Of a stretch of 64,000 nucleotides of DNA, positions 9,764 through 21,810 are shown piece after piece. Source of the DNA: Ampelocalamus luodianensis (lineage: Eukaryota; Streptophyta; Magnoliopsida; Poales; Poaceae). Under the pieces are notes generated by a model, which had not been told where the DNA came from, did no database searches, and was given only the letters and a program-made list of their open reading frames with translations. Each line of letters opens with the position of its first letter. Position 1 is the stretch's first letter. The translations under genes were made by a program, and so were the position numbers. The stretch is from contig CM070625.1 in NCBI GenBank assembly GCA_036346255.1, forward strand, positions 14,345,488-14,409,487. Direction: 5' to 3'.

Positions 9764-11717
9764 CGTTATCAGTACGATCGACTCTCCTCGGATCGAAAGG
9801 GTAACCATCGAAGCACGACACTCGTAGATCGAATTGTTTTTCTAGATCATTTTCATTCCGCAAGTTGTTGCTTTCTAGATTGTTTTTCTACAGTATAAAT
9901 CCGCACTAATCTACCGCGAACCGACTTGAAGTTACCGGCACAATGTCGATCAGTAGATTGCATAGAAAAATGGATGTTGATTGTACCGTAAATTGAAAGT
10001 TGCAAATCCGTTGTAACCTATCGTGAGCAGACTTGAAGTCGTCGCCGATCGGTGATTGCATGAAAGAACAGATGTTGATTGTACTATATTGCATTACATA
10101 AACGGTAAAAGAAAAACGGCGGACGCCCGCATGCGCCGTGACGTCGTGCCATCCGCACGCAGCCGCGTCCCACGCCACCTGCATGCAACCGTCGCGCCGC
10201 CGAGTTGGCCCCATATGGCCGCGTCGGCTCCTGCACAGGCGCGTCGCCGCCAGCCCCAGCACGGGCCATGCACCAATGAATTCGTGAGAGGGATTGAAAA
10301 GATCGTGCGACATCTTTTATCCAAGCAGTACAAAGGCACTCGAGCCATACAACCCACACAAGATCTTGATGGACTTGTAGTCGGTGTTCTTTCTTGGGAA
10401 TCACTGGATTCAGATATCCAGAGCGAAAAAAGAGACTGGGGAGTCGCCACTGGCCCTGAAGCTTAGCCGCCACTGGCATAGTAAGGGCACGCACCTCGCA
10501 CGGTCGCACCGCCGCCGGCCTCTCACGGCCGAGCCATGCACATATGCCATCGGCGTAAAGCCACCGTGTCGTGTTGCGCGCTCGCCAGCCACACGTCGCC
10601 TGACGCCGACGCGCGAACGTGTGCGCTTGACATTGCCGCCAGGAGCCAACACCACCGGCGAATGGCGCGCGGGCTGTCTGAAGCCGCCCGAACCGCGGCG
10701 CCGCGACGCGAGTCGATGACCGCCAAGCGCGCCCCTCACGGCGCGCCTGAGATCACCGCACACGCCGGCGCCACCGCGTACCTTCCCCCCTCCAGCCACC
10801 CTGCATGGCCGCCTCCGCACCCGCACGTGCTGCCCAGATTCTGCACAGCCGCGCGTGCCACCCAGCCGTGCGTCACTCCCGCACGAGCAGCGCCACTAGA
10901 AGCCGTCGCCGCGGAACCTCCTCCTGTCGGCTCGCCTGCACGCGCCGCCGGCCCTCTGCCCGCACAAGCTCCCACTGGCCACCTCCGCATGGGCATGTGA
11001 TCGCCTCGGCAGCGCCGCGCCCGACCCCACGACCACGCGCGCGCCTCGAGCCATGCGTGCGCGGACGCCGCGACGACCCGCAACGGCCGCCCACCGCGCC
11101 ATGCGCCTCCGCCACACCCAAGCGCTGGTAGCACGCCGCCACTGCCACATGTACATGGGGGCGAGGAAATCCTACGGGTGCCCTTTGCTCCGGCTGTGGT
11201 GGGCCAAATAAGGCCGGCCGACAGATATGGCCCCGGGAAGGGCCGAATGGGCCGTGAAAATTGGCCCAGCTGAAAAAAGAAAAAAAAGGGGAAAGAAAAT
11301 AGAAAATCTTGATTTTGCAAGGAGACCCTTGGAAATTTTAAAAACTATGCGAAAAATTTCTCAGAATTAAAATTTAGCGGATTACTTCCCCGAAAATTGT
11401 AAAATTCGCCAAAAAAATCATATTCCAGCAAAAAAGGGCCTCGGGAATTCAAATTTCGAATTATTTTGAGAATTTGAAGCGTGTTTAACTTTGTTATTAT
11501 TATTTCTATGCAATTTATTTATTGTATTTGCTATTTTTATTATCTGTGATTGTTAATATTGCTTTTAAATTTTTAATCACTGAAAATTGCAGTAAATCAT
11601 GAAAAATACAAAGAAAAAAATACAGGATCACGAAACGGGAGTTCAAAGAACATTATAAGAATTTTGTAATCATTTTATGCAGATTACCAGCAGTAATCTT
11701 ATGAACTCTTTGCATAA
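9764..11717 (+). other. long leader of the copia element with a 1-kb GC-rich block
   Basis: About 10110-11160 is GC- and CpG-rich, with overlapping Ala/Arg/Pro-rich frames on both strands and no recognisable domain. It resembles grass promoter or first-exon DNA. AT-rich sequence follows to the gag start. No gene is called. Confidence 0.5.
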
Positions 11718-11719
11718 AC

Positions 11720-12070
11720 ATGAAGATGACTGACATCACGAACCAGGATTTCGAAGAGCTGGCCCAGCATAACCAGAATTACTTTCACCCGAATGCGGTG
11801 CAATCCGCATGCAACTATCATCAAGATGGCTACAAGGAGTATGCTAAATTGATTGACATCATACAAGTTACGAAGCTCAAGATGATGTTCTAAGTAAGAA
11901 CTACATCTCGCAGCCGTCTAGTAGCAATGTTGGCCATAAAACCAATACTAGTAGTTACAAGGTGAGGAAGCCTTTCACAAAGGAGAGGGGCAACAAGGGT
12001 AAGGAGACGTAGCACGTTATTGATGCTTTCCAGTCTAAAAAGAAGGGCAAGTTAAGAACAGCATGAGGCA
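11720..12070 (+). pseudogene. gag remnant of the copia element
   Basis: A short open stretch starts near 11728 (MTDITNQDFEELAQ), a typical copia gag N-terminus. It is followed by stops and a basic tail like the region before the gag zinc knuckle (KVRKPFTKERGNKGK). The central gag and the knuckle cysteines are missing, so there is an internal deletion. Confidence 0.6.
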
Positions 12071-12512
12071 CATCTCACCATTGCACCATAGAGGGTTCAC
12101 AGCCATTAGTTGCACTTATGGATATGGACAGCCGAGTAGCAGCCCCCATCATCCCTCCTTTGGACATCGCAGTGGCCACAGCCGTAGTTGCCTAAGAGGA
12201 GAAGATCGCTATGGAGCAGATTGAGGCAAAAAGTTTCTGAATACTTCATCAATTCGATCTAGTGCACGCATTGCACTTAGATATTTTATAGTAACTTGTA
12301 GTTTATAATTGAAGCAGAACATTAAATTATTTTATTCTTTGAATAATGGTTGTAAGCTCTAGGAGAGCAAAGTATTAAATTCTTATGATGAGTCCTGCAA
12401 GACTTATTTTTCTATATTTATAATACCAAGTTATGTTCTGATATCTGAAGTATTTTATTTACGTGTTGCTTGCTTTCTGCTGATATTAATAAAGTATATT
12501 ATATTAGAACGC

Positions 12513-12833
12513 GTGTTGTGCCCTATGGAGGAAGTATACTTAGCAGGTAGCGGCACAACGAGTACCATCTTGAGAGAGACGATACTCTTTCAGTCGATCA
12601 GCAAGAATGCTGGTAGTCTTATGACAATCGCGAGCAGCGATGCTTGTATAATAGGCTCAGGAAGGGCCACAATTATACTCTCGATGGGCACAACTTTGAT
12701 TATTGAAGAAGCTTTATTGTACCCAGAATCGACTAGAACTCTCAAGAATATTCGTGCTAACTTTTTTCACGTAGAAATTGGAAAAAAAAGTATGGTAAGG
12801 AATACCTGCTCATTACAAAGCATAAAAAAGTGA
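12513..12833 (+). pseudogene. copia protease region, catalytic Asp lost
   Basis: The open frame matches the copia protease and pre-integrase segment: GSGTTSTILRETILF, then IIGSGRATIILSMGT and EEALLYPESTRTLKNIR. The active-site triad, normally Asp-Ser-Gly, reads Gly-Ser-Gly. The downstream frame is broken by stops. Confidence 0.72.
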
Positions 12834-12889
12834 AAAAAGGGTATTATAACGACTTCTTTCATATGAAACTGGGCTAGACTACACTAATA

Positions 12890-13830
12890 TTAAGGCACCC
12901 GCGGCCTATATTGCCCTGAAAATCGTATTTAGAAACCCTGAACTTTTCTTTCTTTGGCATGATTGATTATGTCGCCTAGGTCTTAGGATGATGAGAAAGA
13001 TAATTAACAATTCACATGGACATAATATCGATGTAAATAATTTTCCAAATTAAGAAGATTTTGTGTGCACTGCATGTACCATCAGAAAATTAATTACTAG
13101 ACCTTTTGCTCTAAAAGCGAAGGATGAAGTTCCTGCATCCTGGACCGTATCCAAGGAGATATTTGTGGTCCTATACAACCCTGTGAGGGTCATTAGGTAT
13201 TTTATGGTGCTCATCGATGCTTCCTCAGAATGGTCGCACGACCGTATCCAAGGATGAAGAAACTATGCTTTTGCAAAGATGATCTTGTAGATAATTGAAA
13301 TTAGAAATAATTTTCCTGGTCATTATGTGAAGCCCACCAGAATGAACAACGTCGGAGAATTTACTTCGAAGGCTTTTGATGATTATGCATGAAAATAGGA
13401 ATTAAAGTTGAGTATTTCGTATCGCATGTCCACATCCAGAATGGACTAGCACATGCATTAATTAAAAGGATTAAATTTATTGCCTGACTACTTTGAAGAA
13501 TTGTAATTTACCAACTACATGTTGGGGACACGCAGTCCTACACGCAGCAACTCTCATCAATGTTAGATCGTCGGTATATAACATCCATTCAACTATGCAA
13601 CTAACGCAAGGGTCAGCACAAAAAACTTCTCATCTTTACAGGTTTGGTTGCAAGATTTATGTACATATACCACAACAACAGCGAACTGCAATGGGTCTTC
13701 TCCGAAAGTTTGGGATATACGTTGGTTATGAGACAACATCCATAATCAGATATTTGGACCCTATGACGAGATATTTGCATAATGCCTGATTCGCTGATAG
13801 TATATTAGACGAGGTTAGTTTCCCGTCATT
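12890..13830 (+). pseudogene. copia integrase, multiply broken
   Basis: Pieces in several frames follow integrase order. A zinc-domain segment (FVCTACTIRKLITRPF) lies near 13060. The core start (RYFMVLIDASSEWSH) is near 13195, the second catalytic region (RMNNVGEFTSKAFDDY) near 13340, and NGLAHALIKRIKFIA near 13440. The final part (NCNLPTTCWGHAVLHAATLIN) runs from about 13500 to 13790. The second Asp reads Asn, and the Glu expected after NGLA reads His. With the frame breaks this cannot be active. Three copies of an AGAAGATAATT motif follow at 13895-13983. Confidence 0.8.
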
Positions 13831-14729
13831 AGGGGAGGAAATCAACCTCTTGATGAAAATATTGGGAAATAACGTAGCAAGCCACGGAAAGTCTAGAAGA
13901 TAATTGAAGTCCAGAAGATAATTGGAATCCATGCATATGACCCACGCACTAGTGGAGCAAATAGAGAAGTCTAGAAGATAATTAATTTGCAAGCATTAGC
14001 GAATCAACTGTCTGACCACTTTAGTGATTTTAAAAGCGTGACCAAGTCGCATGTGATTGCACACAATGCATCAAAGAGGGTTAAAATATCAATGAAGGTA
14101 TCCCGAATCCTATCCAAGGCCTCAGAAAGGATGAGAACTTCGGCCCCTCGAATCCGAAGTAACTGGAGACGCCTAGTGAAAAAGGGTAAGAGGGACTTAA
14201 CACGGCTGATCACTGAAGTTGCCCAGAACCAAAAGGGGAGCCAGTTGAGACCTGGCACAAGTATGGCACCTTCAGAAAAGACATACCAGAATTGAACATC
14301 CCCATGAAGGAAGATATTAGCATGGATGTGTGGGCACACATCAGAGCTGAAAAACTAAAGGGACTTGTCCCCGTAATTGAAAGCAACATTGAGCAAGTTG
14401 AAACATTAAAAGAATCGCCCCTTGAAGAAATAGCTATAAACTTTGTGACCTTGGGAGCTTCTATGAATAAGATAACAACCAATGTCGACATTGATTTTGC
14501 AAAGAAAATTACCACAAACATCGATCTTGATCCAGAGCCTGCATCGCTCGCTGAATGAAAGAAAAGATCAGATTAGGAAGGTTGAAAGAAGACAATAGAA
14601 GCAAAATTATTATCTCCGAATAAAAGAGAGGTGTTTGGGCCTGTAAGCCGTTCACCTCCCCATGTGCACCCTGTAGGGCATAAGTGGGTATTTGTTCGAA
14701 AGATAAATGAAAATAATGAAGTAAAGAAA

Positions 14730-16125
14730 ACTCGTTACACGAGGGTTCACTCAACGTCCCGAAGTTGTTTATGAAGAAACCTATTCTCCGGTTATGGGCA
14801 AAACCACCCTTTAGATATTTAATCTCAATGGCAATAAACTTGAATTTATAAATGAAATTGATGGATGTGGTAACTGCATACCTTTATAAAATTTAGATTT
14901 GAACATTTATATAAAGATACCTGAATGTATCCCTGTCCCGAACCAAGACAGAGCAAATAGAAAATTGTATAGCGTGAAACTCAGAAAGTCATTGTATGGA
15001 CTTAAGCAATCAGGCAGGATGTGGTATAATCGTTTGAAGCGACCTTCTATGCAAGAAAGGCTACAGAACAATGAGAATAATCCTTGTGTATTTATATGAC
15101 GATCCCATGATGGATTATGTATAATCTCAGTGTATGAATATGATCTGAATATCATCGGAACCCTAAAGGATATTAAGAAAGCAAGCTCTTACCTGGAGTC
15201 GGAGTTAGAAATGAAAGATTTGGGTAAAACCAAATATGGCCTAGGCTTGCAGCTTGAGCATGTCCCTAAAGGAATATTAGTGTATCAGTCAACCTACACT
15301 CAGAAGGTGTTAAAAATGTTTGGCTTTAAAAAGGTATACCCTTAGAAAATACCAATGGTCGGGAGATCTTTGCAGCAAGGCAAGAACCCGTACAAATCTA
15401 GAGAAGAGGGGGAGGAAGTCCTAGGACCGGAATTCCCATACTTAAGTGCAATAGGAGCACTTATGTATTTAGTAAATTGTACTAGATTGGACATTGCATT
15501 TTCTATGTACGTATTAGCAAGGTATAGTGCAGAACCTACCAAAGACATTTGGCAAGGAATGAAGGACATCGTCCGATATCTCCAAGGAAGTAAAGAACTT
15601 AGTCTGTTCTACAGAAAGAACCAAGACATGTCTATGAATGGTTATGCAGATGCTAGGTACCTGCTGGACCCGCATACAGCCAACTCACAAACAGGCTATG
15701 TATTCCTATGTGGTGGAGCTGCAATTCCATATAAATCGTCTAAGCAAAGTCTTGTATCGATTTCGACGAATCACTTAAAAATTATAATACTGTACGAGGC
15801 CTCACGAGAATGTGATTGGCTTCGGCGGATGATTCACCACATCCAGCAGTTATGTGGATTGAATGCCGCGCAAACCCCTACTATTATCTACGAAGATAAT
15901 GCAGCTTGTGTTGCATAAGTGCGGATGGGTTATATGAAGAGTCCTCTCACAAAGTATATCAACCTCAAGTTCTTGTATGCTCATGAATTGCAAAAGATGA
16001 ACGAAATTAAAGTACTGCATACTAAGTCATATGAAAATCTAGCAGATTTATTTAGTAAGTCATTTTCAGCCTCTAGTTTTGAAAAGTGTATACGTGGAAT
16101 TGGAATGATGAGACTTACAGAAGTG
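14730..16125 (+). pseudogene. copia reverse transcriptase and RNase H, broken
   Basis: RT pieces include KLRKSLYGLKQSGRMWYNRL (about 14980-15040) and the active-site block, which reads SVYEYDLNIIGT instead of a YVDD form (about 15130). They continue through KDLGKTKYGLGLQLEH. RNase H follows from about 15360 (IGALMYLVNCTRLDIAFS, NGYADARYL, IIYEDNAACVA) to a stop at 15916-15918. The tail (LTKYINLKFLYAHELQ, ADLFSKSF) runs to about 16120. The mutated active site and several stops make it inactive. Confidence 0.85.
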
Positions 16126-16399
16126 CAGAATTCAGGGAAAGAATCTTTACGGACTCATTATTGAAACTTGATCATGAAGATCGAGTACTTAAAGAATAAA
16201 TCCTGGAGATTAAATGAAATTGGGTGGATTGTACTCTTTTTCGCTTAACGAGTTTTCCTAAAGTTTCTCGACTAAGGTTTTTAACGAGACAATTCGTGCA
16301 GCACAGCAGAACGTGTTTTATGTAGTCTTTGTCCAAATTTTTTCTACTGAATTTTTATGGAGTCTTTGACGAGGCATGAACATATGAGAATGGATGCCC

Positions 16400-16408
16400 A
16401 AGGGGAAG
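16400..16408 (+). other. polypurine tract of the copia element
   Basis: AAGGGGAAG lies immediately before the 3' LTR. Confidence 0.75.
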
Positions 16409-16667
16409 TGTTGGGAAACCATGGGCTCGGCCCATAGGTGGGCGCCTCATCCAAACCCTAGTAGGGTCTCTAGACTATAAATAGGGGGTACTAGTCATTG
16501 TAAAAGGCTGATTATGAGAAGAGAAATAAAGAGAAGCAAAAAGCCCTCCTATATCTCTGTGTTTAATATACTTTTATATTCTTATGTTCTTGCATTGTTC
16601 TTACAATTCTGAGTTTGTCTTCGAGATAATCGCTTGAACTGAACTCGCTAGCGACGGTTCCTCAACA
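16409..16667 (+). repeat. 3' LTR of the copia element
   Basis: It is homologous to 9502-9763, starts TGTTGGGAAACC and ends CCTCAACA. It carries the same CTATAAATAGGGG box. It has a short AACCCTAGTAGGG segment and other small differences from the 5' copy. Confidence 0.87.
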
Positions 16668-16864
16668 TTCTGTACTGATCAGCTAGCTGTAGGGGTGAAA
16701 ATGGATCGAGATAGTTTCCGACCGATCCGGACGGAAACGAATTCGAATTGTCTCGGATAATTCTCGGATCGGAAACCAATTTATTTATTTTTGTCAAAAA
16801 CATAAACGAATACGGTAGCCATGCTATTCGGCGGATACGGATACGAATACGGATATCCGGATTT

Positions 16865-17325
16865 CAGCCCAAAAGAGAAAAGGAGATTTTAATTCATTTT
16901 GAATTTCAGAAAATACAACAAATCAAATAGCCTTTGAGAAAAATAGCAAATAGAGTTCAAAAATTCTAGAAAAAAATACAAAAAATCCTTGAATTATTTT
17001 GAACTTAATAAAATTAATTTCAACTTGAAGTTGGTTTTATTTTTTCCCATAAATTATTTTAAATTTCTAAAAAATAGTAAAAACCTTTTTAAAATAAAAA
17101 AATCAAGAAATTAATTAAAAAATTTTTACTTTAAATCCAATAAAATCTCGTAAAACTCAATAAATTTTATTTTTGATATTAAAAACTAGAAAATTAAATA
17201 ATTGAATTTATTTTATTATTTTCCTTTTAACCAAGAAGATTCTTTTAAATCTTAGAAAATCCAATAAAATAATAAATTTATGAATTTTATTTTTGGTAAC
17301 ATACTTTGGGATGTTATAGTCATTT
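16865..17325 (+). repeat. gypsy LTR 3'-end fragment
   Basis: This AT-rich stretch is homologous to 39930-40289, sharing TAATTCATTTTGAATTT-like, AGAGTTCAAAAATTCTAGAA and CTTGAAGTTGG-type blocks. It ends in a GGGATGTTA terminus. It looks like the last 0.4 kb of a gypsy LTR of the class that ends GGATGTTACA. Confidence 0.55.
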
Positions 17326-17449
17326 GTGTATAGATTAACCATCTAGCCTGATCGATGTTAGTGTGCATTAAGTTTTATGTATGTGATGAACTTAGTATGA
17401 ATGCGTGATGACTTGTCACTACTATAAAACAGGCTATAGTAGACACCCC

Positions 17450-17855
17450 ATCACAGACGGGTTCATTTGAATCCGTCTGTGTTGGGTCTGTTGGGACGTG
17501 CCATTTGTAGTGTCGGCCTATCACAGACGGTTCTTATTAATAACCGTCTGTGATAGGCATATATCACAGACGGTTAATTAATAGAACCGTCTGTGAAATA
17601 TCACAGCCGGTTCTATTAATAAACCGTCTGTGATAATCTCCCGTATCACAGATGGTTTTTAAATAGAACCGTATGTGAAATATCACGGACGGTTCGATAT
17701 AAAAACCGTCGGTGATACGGGAGATTATCACGCACGGTGCTTTTAATAGAACTGTCTGTGATATTTCACATACGGTTCTATTTAAAAACCGTCTGTGATA
17801 TGTGTATATCACAGACAGTTCATATTTTGAACCGTCTGTGATATCCTCGCCGCTA
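17450..17855. repeat. left subterminal repeats of the CACTA element
   Basis: More than ten copies of TATCACAGACGGTT and its complement alternate as short hairpins around AT-rich loops. About 17590-17690 and 17700-17800 form a larger inverted repeat centred near 17695. In this family such arrays bind the element's own proteins. Confidence 0.88.
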
Positions 17856-18314
17856 TAAATACCTGGAGTACCCCTGCCTATTCCCATTTGAGCCGCCACC
17901 GGATAAAAACACACCTGCTTGCGCGGCAGAGAGAGAGGAGGAGAAGGAGAGGAGAAAGGAGGAGAAGGAGAGAAATCTCAAGAGATTTGGTATTTTCGTC
18001 GTGAGCTCAGAGGTAACAATCTATAACCCTTTAGAGCATCTGTAATTTATGTGCTTAATTAGTCGGTTCAAATGGCTAGATTTGATGCTAGGAACCGATT
18101 CCACACGTGGAAGCTGCCTATTCCGAAGCAAAACTCTAGGAATCGATGCAAACTTTTCATTCGGATGCAAGGAATAGAATAATATTTTTCATATTGGGTG
18201 GTTGGCATATGCATTAAAGTTACGTGAGGGGAAGGAAATGGAGAGAGAGAGCGGTTGAGAGAGATTTTATTAATCTAAATTGACATTGTATATTTTGTTA
18301 CATGTGTAGCGTAG

Positions 18315-20016
18315 ATGGACCGAAACTGGATGTATGGTATGAACCGTGTGAGTCAAGAGTACATTAATGGCGTGGTTGCTTTTAGAAGAGCCGTCGAGCA
18401 GGATATGTTGAAGATGGGGATAAAATTTATGTATTGTCCATGCATTGATTGCGGTAATCTGAAGATGTTTACTAACTCGGCGCAGATAGAAGCACACTTG
18501 ATTCGAAGGGGTTTCAAAAAAGGGTATACATGTTGGACCAGTCACGGTGAAGAGTAGATTACACAGGAAGTTAGTAATAACGACATCGCCGAGGAAGTCA
18601 ACGATATGCCGGATGTAGACTGTGCTTTTGATGAGGATAGGTCATACGATGACAATCTGGATCAAATGTTGCGCGATGCAGAAGAGAACTACGGTGAGAG
18701 GGAGTTTTGTAAATTCGAGCGCTTAATGGAGGACCCGGTGAGACCTTTGTTCCCTAGCTGCAAGCCGGAATACACAAGGTTGTCAACCGTGATTGAACTG
18801 CTTAAATTAAAGGCAAGCAATGGTTGGTCCGATAAGAGTTTCACGGCGTTGTTAGGTCTCCTAGCGGACATTCTTCCGGAGGGAAACGTGTTGCCCAACA
18901 CCACCTACCAAGCAAATAAGGTTCTTTGTCCATTGGGAATGGAAGTAGAAAGAATACATGCATGTCCGAACGATTGTATCATCTGCAGTAAAGAGTATGC
19001 GGACATGCATGTATGTCCGTGTGCAAAGCATCCCGATACAAGCGTCGAATCTGCTAGGTTGAAGCAAGGACCTCTGCTAAGATGTTGTGGTATCTGCTGT
19101 GATCCCACGTTTGAGCGTTATTTGCGAACCCAAAGGAGGCAAGATTGTGCGTTGGCACTCGGAGGATCGTAAGAAAGATGGAAAGCTAAGACACCTGCTG
19201 ATTACGCTCGGTGGAGAAACTTCGATCGGAGCTTCAAAGAGTTCGGTGCGAACCGAGGAACATAAGGTTAGGGTTGAGTGCGGATGGAATGAATCCTTTC
19301 GGTAACATGAGCACCGATATAGCACTTTGCTTTGTGAATCTATGCATGTACAACCTTCCTCCTTGGTGTGTATGAAGCGGAAGTACATTTTGATGTCACT
19401 ACTTATCCAAGGGCCAAACAACACAGGAATGATATTGACGTGTACCTAGCACCATTCTTTGGAAGATCTTGTCACACCGTGGAACGAAGGGGTACAGGTA
19501 TGGGATGCGTACAAACGAGAGAACTTCACTTTACACGCCATGTTGTTCTGCACCATCAATGATTTTCCTGCCCTTGGTAACCTGTCGGGCTTCAGTAGAA
19601 AAGGAGTCAAAGCTTGTCTGCATTGCTTAGATACTACGGAGAGTGTATGGCTAAACAACTCGCGTAAAACTGTGTATACGCGACACCGTAGGTTCCTTCC
19701 CAGGAGTCACCCATACCGAAAGATGAAGAAACAATTTGACGGAAATAAGGAGGACGGTTCAGCTCCAAGGGCTTTTAGAGGAAAAGATGTCTATGATATG
19801 GTTAAGGATATCGATGTTGTGCTTGGGAAGGGACGTCAATTAAGAATCCGTCAGAAGAACATCTGGAAGAAGCGGTCAATATTTTGGGACTTGCCTTATT
19901 GGGAGCACTTAGAAGTTTGCCACTGCATCGACGTCATGCACGTGGAGAAGAATGTATGTGATAGCTTGATTGGTCTCTTACTGAACATTAGTGGCAAAAT
20001 AAAGGATGGTGTTTGA
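18315..20016 (+). pseudogene. CACTA transposase (TNP2 type), truncated
   Basis: The first segment (from the ATG at 18315, MDRNWMYGMNRVSQEYINGV) is a transposase-associated domain with a CPCIDC zinc-like motif. An in-frame TAG follows at about 18556. Open segments at 18606-19172, 19087-19320 and 19459-20016 then carry TNP2 signatures: LLKLKASNGWSDKSF, NKVLCPLGMEVERIHACPNDC, KIVRWHSEDRKKDG, FTLHAMLFCTINDFPALGNL and HCIDVMHVEKNVCDSLIG. At least two frame changes separate them. The protein ends at 20016, soon after the last motif, where TNP2 proteins normally continue. TNP2 cuts CACTA ends; this copy is inactive. Confidence 0.88.
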
Positions 20017-20179
20017 AGTAAAATGTGTTATGAGCTTGTCATCATATATACTTGTCAACAGGTTTTGTCATCTCTCATATATTTTGATATTGATGTCAAT
20101 GTGGACGTTCATTGTAACCGACAATTGTCGGAATCGTCATTGTAACAAACAATTGTCGAGATACCTGATTGTTAATAGG

Positions 20180-20565
20180 TTTTGTCGAGATATCACGAGC
20201 GGTTCTATTATATAACCGTGCGTGATAATGACTCCTGACGTTCTATATTATAACCGTCGTGATATGAGTTTATCACGACGGTTCTATAAGCGCACAAATG
20301 CGCGACATGAGTTTACCACGAGCGGTTCTATAAGCGGACCGTGCGTGACATGAGTTTATCACGAGCGGTTCTATAAGCGACCGTGCGTGATATGAGTTTA
20401 TCACAGACGGTTTTAGGTTGAAACCGTCTTTGATATATCACAGACGGTTTGGAAATAGCGCCGTCTGTGATATGCAACGTATCACAGACGGTTATTATGT
20501 AGAGCCGTCTATGATTAATTATCATAAACGGTTATAAAACATCACCGTCTGTGATAAACTCTTAT
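20180..20565. repeat. internal CACTA subterminal-type repeat array
   Basis: Repeats of TATCACGAGCGGTTCTATAAG and then TATCACAGACGGTT match the element's end repeats but lie in its middle, right after the truncated transposase. No CACTA terminus accompanies them. Confidence 0.8.
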
Positions 20566-20659
20566 AAGGTGGGAACCGCTAGGGTTTTGCTCACTTTCAC
20601 TCTCTCCCGCACCCCTGAGTTTATCGCGCGCTCTTTTGCCTCCTCTAGGCTCGCGGTTC

Positions 20660-20935
20660 TCGCCGCCCGACCTCGACACGCCACCCCGACCTCGGCGCGC
20701 GCTCCGACCTTGGCGCCCGACCTTGGCGCTCCGACCTTGGCGCGCCACCCCGACCTCGGCGCGCCGCTCCCGACCTTGGCGCCCCCGACCTGGCGCTCCC
20801 GACCTTGGCGCTGCGACCTCGGCGCCCCGACCTCGGCGCCCCCACCGGCGCCTCCGAGCTCGGCACCGCCGCCTCGACCTCGACACGCCCCGACCTCGGC
20901 GCCCCCCACACCGCCGCCCCAACCTCGACACCCTA
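20660..20935 (+). repeat. GC-rich minisatellite in the CACTA element
   Basis: Degenerate tandem copies of a 12- to 17-base unit of CCGACCTTGGCGC type. They produce Pro/Arg/Ala frames in every reading phase, which I read as artefacts of the repeat. Confidence 0.8.
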
Positions 20936-20989
20936 CACTAGGTTTTGCTCTTACTCGTCACTTCCTCTCCCTCGCGCCTCCCTTGCTCT

Positions 20990-21810
20990 GTGATGCTCTG
21001 TGATGGGATCTGTGATGGGCTCTGTTTATGCTCTGTGATGGGTTCTGATGATGCCTTGTTGATGCTCTGTGATGGGCTCTGTTTAGGGATGGCAACGGGG
21101 TCATTCCCCGTCGGGGAGTAGCGGACCATCCCCATCCCTGTGACAAAAAAATCCCTATCCCCGTCCCCATCCCGTGTCGGTACTATTCTTTCCGTTCCCG
21201 TCCCGTCGGGTTATCAGGCCCCATCCCGTCCCCATCCCCGTCATCAGTCTTGCCATTTCTAGATTTCAACTCTGACAAAGAGAAAATTCTCAAGCTATGA
21301 ATTCATGGATACACTCATGGGGCGGTGGGAAGGAATGGATGGAAAATGGGAGTATGGGACTAGGGTTATGCTTATGCACAGCTTAGGGTTGGGGAACAAT
21401 GGTTGGGCACTTGGGCTGGGCTATGAACTTATGAAGTATGTACTGTATTATCGGGGACCCATCGAGGAACGGGGATGGGAGCAGGAATAGCCCGTCCTCG
21501 CCAAACCCGATGGGGAATGTTTTTTTCATATTACTATCCCCGTGGGGAATGAAGTAGTCCCAAACCCGCCCCCTAATAGATGAATTCCCCATCGGGGAAT
21601 GGGGAATTGGGCCCCATTGCCATCCCTAGCTCTGTTTATGCTCTGTGATGGGTTCTGATGATGCTCTGTGATGGGCTCTGTGACGGGTTCTGATCATGCC
21701 TTGTTGATGCTCTGTGATGGGCTCTGTTTATGCTCTGTGATGGGTTCTGATGATGCCTTGTTGATGCTCTGTGATGGGTTCTGATGATGCCTTGTTGATG
21801 CTCTGTGATG
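20990..21810 (+). repeat. GCTCTGTGATGGG minisatellite, split by a MITE
   Basis: Tandem units of GCTCTGTGATGGGTTCTGATG and GCCTTGTTGATGCTCTGTG occupy 20990-21083. They resume at 21629-21810 after the MITE at 21084-21628. Confidence 0.82.
21084..21628 (+). mobile_element. hAT-type MITE, 545 bp
   Basis: The termini TAGGGATGGCAACGGGG and CCCCATTGCCATCCCTA are inverted repeats. A perfect 8-bp TSD, GCTCTGTT, flanks it at 21076-21083 and 21629-21636. The interior is rich in CCCCGTC/GACGGGG runs and holds no transposase domain. It inserted into the CACTA minisatellite. Confidence 0.92.

Larger units (their letters stand above)
9502..16667 (+). mobile_element. Ty1/copia LTR retrotransposon, degenerate
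   Basis: LTRs of about 260 bp (9502-9763 and 16409-16667) begin TGTTGGGAAACCATGG and end CCTCAACA. Between them lie gag, protease, integrase, then RT-RNase H, which is Ty1/copia order. An AAGGGGAAG polypurine tract abuts the 3' LTR. The flanking pentamers CTTTG and TTCTG match at three of five positions, so the TSD has probably decayed. Every coding domain is interrupted. The element sits in the 3' flank of the OMT pseudogene. I do not assign a lineage. Confidence 0.88.

Noticed and set aside
10736..11320. Long frames on both strands in the GC-rich copia leader (up to 194 codons)
   Set aside because: Overlapping low-complexity frames occur in several phases, as expected of GC-rich DNA with few stop codons. 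No domain was found.
17450..17855. CRISPR-like regular repeats
   Set aside because: The repeats alternate in orientation, have AT-rich loops rather than unique spacers, and lie at a CACTA terminus in a plant genome.
20542..20940. Arg/Gly- and Pro-rich frames over the CACTA minisatellite
   Set aside because: They are translations of a 12- to 17-base tandem repeat in different phases.
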